From NCBI GenBank assembly GCA_963575745.1, contig CAUYUJ010020751.1, positions 42,501 through 77,104 of the forward strand: a stretch of DNA of 34,604 nt. The letters are read 5' to 3'. This document shows positions 29,000 to 34,604 of this stretch, one piece after another. Under the pieces are notes generated by a model. That model saw only the letters and a list, made by a program, of their open reading frames with translations, did not search any database and was not told where the DNA came from. The first letter of the stretch is position 1; every line of letters starts with the position of its first letter. The translations under genes and the position numbers were made by a program. This DNA is from Prorocentrum cordatum. Taxonomy: Eukaryota; Sar; Dinophyceae; Prorocentrales; Prorocentraceae.

Positions 29000-29525
29000 C
29001 GTCACGCTTTCCATAGCAAAACCATCGAAACCCAAGAAACCCAGGGCACCCTGGAGGCAAGCAAGGTGTTTCTTGCCGTAGGCCCCCACTGTATCCCTTG
29101 CACCACGCGTTCAGCTAAGCTCCAGGGCCAGACCTGCAGTGTATTGGCATTTTCGCCGTGGCCACAGCTGACGTCGTCATCGAGGTTCACGGTGCACTTC
29201 AGGTCCCTGAAAGGTGCGAGAGCAGGTGTGGCGTTTTGGCGCTGGACAGAGAGGCCTTCTAAGCTGGGAGACCTCGTGGCGCTGTTTGGTTTCCAGACAG
29301 CACTCTTCGAACGCAAATGCGTCCACCTGGGGGTGTTGTGACAGCTGGTTCCATGGTGGCGTGGTACTAGCCAAATGGGGCTCGGCTGTTCGACGAAGAA
29401 GTACTGTCCCCCATGCATCTACGTCATTGCCACCTGGCCGCAGAAGATGATGTGGGGAGACTCCTCCTCAGAATGTGCCCTCCGAATCTCGTGGATGATA
29501 CTATAGTTGAGGACACTTACAGGTC
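29000..29525 (-). pseudogene. Frameshifted fragment resembling a retroelement polyprotein domain
   Basis: Minus-strand segments in two alternating frames read, in order: SIIHEIRRAH and SPHIIFCGQVAMT (stop), HGGQYFFVEQPSPIW, then WNQLSQHPQVDAFAFEECC, then LKCTVNLDDDVSCGHGENA and LQVWPWSLAERVVQGIQWG. The order GG.YF..EQP, HP.V..F.FE.C, then CGH..N....WPW..A..I..GI resembles, from memory, a block repeated in retroelement polyproteins of dinoflagellates and some other protists. One in-frame stop and at least two frameshifts make it non-functional. It could instead be a decayed host gene. The fragment ends within 20-40 bp of the left end of element D copy 2. Confidence 0.38.
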
Positions 29526-29999
29526 CAGCACTGGGACTGGAAAACCTATACGACCACCCTTCGGGTGATAAGGCGGTTGGCGGGGGGGAGAAAGAACCAA
29601 CTGACGGCAAGTGCGATGGCGGTGATGATGACGAAGCTGGTGATGCGCCCTCGAGTTGGCGACGACGCGTGGTGACGATACTGCATCGCGATGTGGTCCC
29701 ACTATCGATCCCACTCGGTCGACCTCACCATTGAGACACCACCAGGGCACCATGAGGCCAAATTAATGCCACCACTCCTGTACTGTGATGGTTGGTGCTA
29801 AGTGTGATGGCTGGCTGCTGATGGCAAGGTGATGACCGCAGTGGTGATGAGTGCCGCGGCGACAGCAACGGTGGCAGTGCTGAGTACGATCGGAATACCA
29901 TCGGAATACAATCGGTCCAAGTAAAAGCCACCACCACTGCGTTGCGATGGCAATGTGACGATGCGGCGTTGCGATGTGATCTCACCACCGATAACACTC

Positions 30000-30780
30000 G
30001 ATCGACCTCACCATCTAGACACCATCAGGACACCATCAGGTCACCATCGATCTCACGATTGACCCCATTATCGAAATATCGATCTCGCTATCGGTCTCAC
30101 TCGATGGATTCCACCATCGCTCTCACTCGATCGATATCACTGGACATCTCACTCTAGATCTCAATAATGATCCCATTATCGACCTCACTATCGATCTCAC
30201 GATCGACCTCACTGACGGTTTCACTATCGACCTCACCACGGGACACCACGGGACACTGACGACACTCAAACTGGACACTGAAAGGACACCGACGGGACAC
30301 CCGCGTGACACCGACGGGACACCCGCGGGACACCACGGGACACCATCGGCACACCATCGGGACACCAATCGATCTCACTTTCGATCTCCCTATCGATCTC
30401 ACTCGGTCGGTTTCCCTATCGATCTCACTCGATCGATCTCATATCGATTTCACCATCGCTCACATGACCGATCTCACTATCGACATCACAATCGATCTCA
30501 CGATGGATCTCACCATAGATCCCACCACGCGACACCACAAGACACCGACGGGACAGCGAGGGGATACCCGCGGGACACCGACAGGACACCGACGGGACAC
30601 CGATGGGACACCACTGGACACCATCAGGACATTATCGGGGCGCCAATCGATCTCACTTTCGATCTCCCCATCGATCTCACAATCGGTCTTACTACCGATA
30701 GCACTGGCTCGATCTCACGATCGATCCCACTATCAGCTTCATTATCGATCTCGCGATCGATCTCACCACGGGACACCGAC
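30000..30780 (-). repeat. GATCTCACTATC 12-mer satellite with GGGACACC blocks
   Basis: Units ATCTCACTATCG alternate with ACGGGACACC blocks. The landmark CCAATCGATCTCACTTTCGA lies at 30365 and 30643, a 278-bp higher-order period. This is the inverted counterpart of the GAGATCGATAGT blocks in copy 1. Confidence 0.85.
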
Positions 30781-31000
30781 GGGACATCGACGCGACACCG
30801 ACGGAACACCGACGGAACACCGACGGGACACCAACGAGACACCGACGGGACACCGACGGAACTCCGACGGGACACCGACAGGACACCGACAGGACACCGA
30901 CAGGACAACGACGGGACTGCGACGGGACTGCGACGGGACTGCGACGGGACACCAACGGGACACCAACGTGACACCGACGGGACACCGAAGGGACACCACG
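30765..31000 (-). repeat. CCGACGGGACA 11-bp tandem array
   Basis: About twenty units of ACCGACGGGAC with variants CGACAGGAC and ACCAACGGGAC. Because 11 is not a multiple of three, the same repeat reads open in all frames (TGHRRDTDGTP and similar); this is not a gene. Confidence 0.9.
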
Positions 31001-31085
31001 GCGGGACAACCCGGCCACTGCACGCCCACCGCGCGGGAGAGGCCGACAGCGACGGGACACCACGGCGGGACAACCCGGCCACCGC
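30990..31085 (-). repeat. 63-bp direct duplication
   Basis: GGGACACCACGGCGGGACAA followed by CCCGGCCAC(T/C)GC occurs at 30990 and again at 31053, within element D copy 2. Confidence 0.8.
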
Positions 31086-31278
31086 CCGCCCACCAGGGAG
31101 GAGGGGCGGTCAACGGCTCTTGACCCGCCCTACCCACAGCGGAGTAGTCATTCCTCTCGCCCACCCACGCAGCTTCGCCTCACCCGCACGCCCGACGCGA
31201 ACCCGAAACCGAAACCGGCTTCCCGGTGGGAGGCCCTCCGTTCCACTTCGATCTCACCCCCAACCTCCGATACCCTAC

Positions 31279-31665
31279 GTAACTAAGCACTACCAGTACA
31301 TTGTTGGACCTGAGGTACATGAGAAAACGTTGTTGTTCCGTAGGGTTGCCGACATCACAGCCAGTTGCCAGGTCGAAGTGATCGCCCGTCGCCAGTTGGC
31401 GTCGGATTGCGATATGCGAGGTGCAGGCTTCGCCTCCGCACAATTCGCAAAGGTCCAGGCCCTAATTGTGGGTCGTGGCCATGGCTTGCTCGAGATTCGT
31501 GATATGGTGGGTGGACACAGGTCACGACGAGAACTCCTGGACTTACCCCCCCCATGGGTTTTTAGACCGCACTATTTTGCTTCTGTGCTCTTTTCTGCCG
31601 TCACTGCAATTCGGAGTTCAACTTCTCGACGCACACTCCTCCAGCGTGACCCTCGGCGCGCTTGA
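31279..31665 (+). CDS. Candidate coding stretch beside element D, unknown product
   Basis: Immediately outside the TIR the plus strand reads YVTKHYQYIVGPEVHEKTLL, SCQVEVIARRQLASDCDMRG, VQALIVGRGHGLLEIRDMVG to a stop at 31665. Residue use is balanced and non-repetitive for about 125 codons. No start codon belongs to it: the open frame begins inside the element. No family is recognised, and a competing plus-strand frame (31466 onward) overlaps it. Confidence 0.25.
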   Translation, partial: VTKHYQYIVGPEVHEKTLLFRRVADITASCQVEVIARRQLASDCDMRGAGFASAQFAKVQALIVGRGHGLLEIRDMVGGHRSRRELLDLPPPWVFRPHYFASVLFSAVTAIRSSTSRRTLLQRDPRRA

Positions 31666-31810
31666 CCGCGTAAGAAAGCCCGACATGTGTCAGATGTTTG
31701 GAATGTTCAAAGAGCAGCCCGAACGTTCGCAGCAGGCCATCTTCGACAACCGCCATCCCTATGTTTGCCTACAGTCGATAATATTGAACCCAAAGATGGC
31801 CCCAAAATGG
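31652..31810 (+). pseudogene. Possible reverse-transcriptase-like fragment
   Basis: In the second plus-strand frame DRVRKPDMCQMFGMFKEQ, then RSQQAIFDNRHPY faintly resembles the finger region of retroelement reverse transcriptases (F..K......R.IFD.R..N), with the usual Asn replaced. The open frame then runs into a (CCT)n tract. The evidence is a single short motif, so this is tentative. Confidence 0.2.
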
Positions 31811-31822
31811 CCGATCGATGAC

Positions 31823-31968
31823 CCGTCTCTCTTCCTCCTCCTCCTCACCCTCCTCTTCCTCATCCTCCTCTTCTTCCTCCTCCTTCTCCTACTCACCCTC
31901 ATTATCTGCTCTTCCTGTTCGGCCTCCTCCTCCTCCTTATCCTCCTCTTTCTCCTCATCATCCTCGTC
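31823..31968. repeat. (CCT)n pyrimidine tract
   Basis: CTCCTC with CTT, CAC and TAT variants. It leads directly into (TCA)n, as at 529-600. Confidence 0.88.
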
Positions 31969-31970
31969 CG

Positions 31971-32015
<45 letters not shown>

Positions 32016-32016
32016 G

Positions 32017-32051
<35 letters not shown>

Positions 32052-32211
32052 GCATCATCATCATCATCATCATCATCAACATCATCAGCATCAGCATCAT
32101 CATCATCATCAGCATCATCATCATCATCAGCATCATCATCCTAATCAGCATCATCATCATCACAAAAAACAACAACAACGACAACAACAACAACAACAAC
32201 AACAACAACGG

Positions 32212-32259
<48 letters not shown>

Positions 32260-32577
32260 TGTCATCAGCATCATCATCAGCAGCATCAGCATCATCATCA
32301 GCAGCAGCATCCGCATCATCATCAACATCATCATCATCATCATCATCAACATCAGAAGCAGCAACAGTAGCGGCAGCATCAGCATGATCATCAACAGTAT
32401 CCTCCTACACCTCGTCCTCGTCCTCGTCATCGTCATCATCCTTGTCCTCATCATCACCATCATCATCATTGTCACCATCATCATCATGGGCATCATCATC
32501 ATCCTCATCATCATCCCCTCATCATCATCCTCATCAGCATCGTCATCGTCATCATCATCAGCAGCATAATCAGCATA

Positions 32578-32637
<60 letters not shown>

Positions 32638-33086
32638 AATAATCATCATCAGCAGCATCATCGTCATCATCAGCATCAGCAGCAGCATCATCAGCAGCTC
32701 CATCGTAAGCATCATCATCACCACCATCATCACAATCATCAGCAGCAGCATCATCCCCGTCTTCTTCATCATCATAATCTTCATCATCATCAACAACATC
32801 ATCGTCATCATCATCAGCATGACCATCATCTTCATCATCAGCAGCATCAGCGTCAGCAGCATCATCAGCATCACCATCATCCTCATCATCATCATGTTCG
32901 GCAGCATCATCGGCAGCAGCATCATGGTCATCATCATCATCAGCAGCATCAGCATCATCATCAGCATCAGCATCAGAATCACCAACATCATCACTAGCAG
33001 CATCATCATTAGCAGCAGCAGCAGCATCAGCATCAGCATCATCAGCGTCATCGTCATCATCATCACCATCATCATCACCAGTATCA
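31969..33086. repeat. (TCA)n array, left of the inserted element
   Basis: TCA/CAG/CAA triplets. The (ACA)n variant patch is 32160-32208. The purest runs are 31973-32015, 32208-32260 and 32577-32635. Confidence 0.93.
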
Positions 33087-33287
33087 TTAACCCGGAGAAG
33101 CAATTAAGGAACCCCCCGGCGTTATCATTAGCACCGCGCCGTAATTAAATAATTATTTGGGGGGGGGTTCGCCGAGCGATAATATTAGCACCGCGCAAAT
33201 GGAAGGAAAATAAATAATTCCAGCGCCCCGCCTCGGGTGGCATCCCAATTAGAATTGTAATGAGAATAAGAATACGAATACGAATAA

Positions 33288-33366
33288 GGAAAAGCTGAGA
33301 AAAGCTAAGGAAAAGCTTAGAAAAGCTAAGAAAAAGCTGAGAAAAGCTGAGGAAAGCTAAGGAAAG
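33288..33366. repeat. AAAAGCTGAG minisatellite
   Basis: Seven units of about 10-12 bp (GAAAAGCTGAG, AAAAGCTAAGG, AAAAGCTTAG) in tandem. Purine-rich apart from the CT of AGCT. Confidence 0.85.
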
Positions 33367-33426
33367 TGGGACCTGCGAGACCTGCGGGACTCCGTGGGAC
33401 CCGTGCGATCTGGTGTACCCCCTCCT

Positions 33427-33473
33427 GGTGCCAGGATAACGCTTCCGGGTGCCGGGTGCGTTATCCTTTCACC
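33427..33473. repeat. Hairpin GGATAACGC / GCGTTATCC
   Basis: A 9-bp perfect stem (33434-33442 with 33458-33466) is extended by GGTG/CACC outside a 3-by-3 internal loop. GCGTTATC also occurs near the left TIR (33119), so it may be a sub-terminal motif of the element. Confidence 0.7.
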
Positions 33474-33516
33474 GGAGAGGGGGGGGGGGGGGTCCTTAAT
33501 CGCTTACTCGGGTTAG

Positions 33517-33649
33517 TAGCAGCATCATGAGCATCATTATCAGCAGCATCAGCATCAGCATCATCATCATCAACATCCCCATCCATCCACATCATCATCA
33601 TCATCATCATCATCACCATCACCATCACCATCACCACCGTCACCATCAC

Positions 33650-33744
<95 letters not shown>

Positions 33745-33768
33745 CCGTCATCATCATCACCACCATGT
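33517..33768. repeat. (TCA)n array, right of the inserted element
   Basis: TCA/CAG triplets, then CACCATCACCATCACC (33612-33650), then a pure CAT run to about 33742. Continuation of the array at 31969-33086. Confidence 0.93.
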
Positions 33769-34435
33769 GAGTCGTCCAGCCGCACGCTCCGAGCTCCGCT
33801 CCTGCGCCGCCCCTACGCAGAGAAGGGCAGCTCCCTGGCACCGCAAAGAACGAAGCGCGGCGACCTGTAAGGAGCAGGACAGACCTCAACCATCCGAGGC
33901 GCCGGCGATAGCGCGGGCGGTCGAAGCCTCCTCCTCGTCCTCCTCCTCCTCCGCCTCCTCCGCCTCCGCCTCCTCCTCCTCCTCCGCGGTCCGGCGGGGT
34001 CGCCGCAGGGCGAAATTGGCATAACGGAGGCGGGAAGCAAGCGGAGGAGGGCGGCCGCGGAGGGAAGGAGAAGAGGGGCAACGCGCGCAGGCCGCGGGGG
34101 GAAGCCCTGAGCAGACCAAGGAGGAAGGGGCGACCTAGGCTCGGTTTTTCCTCGAGGGGAGAACGTTTTCTGATTCGGCGTTTCGACATTGGGCGGAAGG
34201 GGGGAGGGGGGGGGCATCTGCTTAATGCGACTGTTTGCGGCAGTGCGTCCTGCGGGGGAGGCTCCACCCGCTCGAAGCAGGCGCCAAAAACAGCCCAAAC
34301 CTACTCCGTGGGGGGGGACGGGGGGGGCTGCGAAGGCCCGCGCCGATCGGCAAGACATTACCCGGGGAGCTCCCTCCGTGCCGGTCTGTTTGGGCAGGGG
34401 GGAATCCCTGTCCGAGCAGGGGTGGCCCTGTCCTG
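33769..34435. other. GC-rich region without a supported gene
   Basis: Contains a short (CCT)n patch (33930-33990) and G-rich runs (34195-34220, 34300-34330). Several open frames exist on both strands but are low-complexity. GTGAGT at 33770 follows the CAC/CAT run, but nothing else supports a splice donor there. Confidence 0.45.
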
Positions 34436-34604
34436 TTATGTTTGCTCGGGCGTCGTGCTCCACTGATGAAAGAGGAAGCGGCAACGGCGCACCTTTCTCG
34501 AAAGCAACACCTTATCCAACGTGCAGCGAATCCACACTGCCGCGAGGGCCACCGTCGCGCCGAGCACCGATGGCATGCACCCCAGCGCGCACCGGTCTGG
34601 CAGA
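34436..34604 (-). CDS. Partial minus-strand ORF running off the window edge
   Basis: 56 codons, open to the window end, stop at 34436. The peptide LPDRCALGCMPSVLGATVAL continues AAVWIRCTLDKV, giving a hydrophobic stretch that could be one membrane segment, then a basic tail (LLSRKVRRCRF). The first 30 codons mostly end in G or C. It could be an exon, but only 168 bases are visible. Confidence 0.2.
   Translation of the reverse strand, partial: LPDRCALGCMPSVLGATVALAAVWIRCTLDKVLLSRKVRRCRFLFHQWSTTPEQT

Larger units (their letters stand above)
29544..31278 (-). mobile_element. Satellite-bearing TIR element D, copy 2 (inverted, expanded)
   Basis: The low end, ACCTATACGACCACCCTTCG then GGTGATAAGGCGGTTGGCGG, is the inverted match of 12281-12312. 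The high end, GTGGGAGGCCCTCCGTTCC then CCCCCAACCTCCGATACCC, is the inverted match of 11530-11590, and GCAGCTTCGCCTCACCCG matches GGCGAGGCGAAGCTGCG at 11641. Both ends carry an imperfect TIR built on GGGTATCGGAGGTTGGGGG. The interior is more than twice the length of copy 1 because of expanded 11- and 12-bp satellites and a GATGGTG-rich segment (29590-29990). No transposase is present. Confidence 0.7.
33087..33516. mobile_element. 430-bp TIR element inserted in a (TCA)n array
   Basis: TTAACCCGGAGAAGCAATTA then AGGAACCCCCC at the left is matched, inverted, by GGGGGGTCCTTAATCGCTTA then CTCGGGTTAG at the right, about 30 bp with roughly five mismatches. (TCA)n lies directly on both sides. Inside are two copies of ATTAGCACCGCGC (33128-33140 and 33186-33198), an AAAAGCTGAG minisatellite, and the GGATAACGC hairpin. 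The target duplication cannot be read in repetitive flanks. It is non-autonomous; no coding region is present. Confidence 0.65.

Noticed and set aside
30305-31164. Open frames with 11-residue repeats (TGHRRDTDGTP)
   Set aside because: An 11-bp DNA repeat read in triplets always gives an 11-residue period; all frames on both strands are open, and the repeat lies inside element D.
589-33768. CRISPR array
   Set aside because: Repeats are simple tandem units without unique spacers of constant length; the context is eukaryotic.
33760-33775. GTGAGT splice donor at the end of a His-rich run
   Set aside because: A six-base match in this much sequence is expected by chance, and the upstream 'exon' is a microsatellite.
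1-34604. tRNA or rRNA genes, telomere repeats, dinoflagellate spliced-leader relicts
   Set aside because: I scanned for GGTTCGA-type T-loops, TTTAGGG tracts and the CCGTAGCCATTTTGGCTC motif and saw none with supporting context.

Overview
This window looks like nuclear DNA from a large, repeat-choked eukaryotic genome; a dinoflagellate is my best guess. This is inference: no rRNA, tRNA, spliced leader or named gene is visible to prove it. The grounds are the absence of any compact gene series, kilobases of imperfect triplet arrays, GC-rich islands with GC-ending codons, a KGKGKGKYW-type low-complexity tail beside a double CxxC motif, degenerate PQEAPRG-type repeats, and several small terminal-inverted-repeat (TIR) elements with AT-rich cores. 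A run of 100 Ns (11005-11104) marks a scaffold gap.

Layout. 1-532 is a diverged repeat that recurs at 6415-6809, with three more copies of its 84-bp module at 5473-5722. 529-5100 is mostly (TCA)n broken by (CCT)n, (GGA)n, CCGAA pentamers, a GGCACCCCCC minisatellite, (AAT)n and a 52-bp tandem repeat. 5845-6370 is a CCCAAGAGG-rich degenerate repeat. 7245-9585 holds two long (GGA)n tracts around an island (8293-8574, minus strand) that is the best coding candidate. 9876-11004 is an AATGAT hexamer array that starts inside one end of a TIR element. 11530-19600 is the transposon-rich part: four complete members of one MITE-like family (A), three of them with near-perfect 8-bp target duplications, two members of a second hAT-like family (B), a long foldback hairpin, another AT-rich TIR element, and the first copy of a satellite-bearing TIR element (D1). 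19953-27215 is 7.3 kb of (GTC)n with higher-order structure near its end. 27215-29560 is GC-rich with several minus-strand coding remnants. 29544-31278 is the second, inverted and larger copy of the satellite-bearing element (D2). 31820-33770 is (CCT)n and (TCA)n, interrupted by a roughly 430-bp TIR element inserted inside the (TCA)n array. The last 830 bp are GC-rich and unassigned.

I see no complete gene whose function I can name. Nearly all long open frames here are triplet arrays without stop codons (poly-Ser/Val/Arg, Asp/Met/His, Glu/Gly/Arg) and are not reported as genes. The value of the window lies in its mobile-element families, the way arrays sit inside or beside element ends, and a few GC3-rich exon-like islands.
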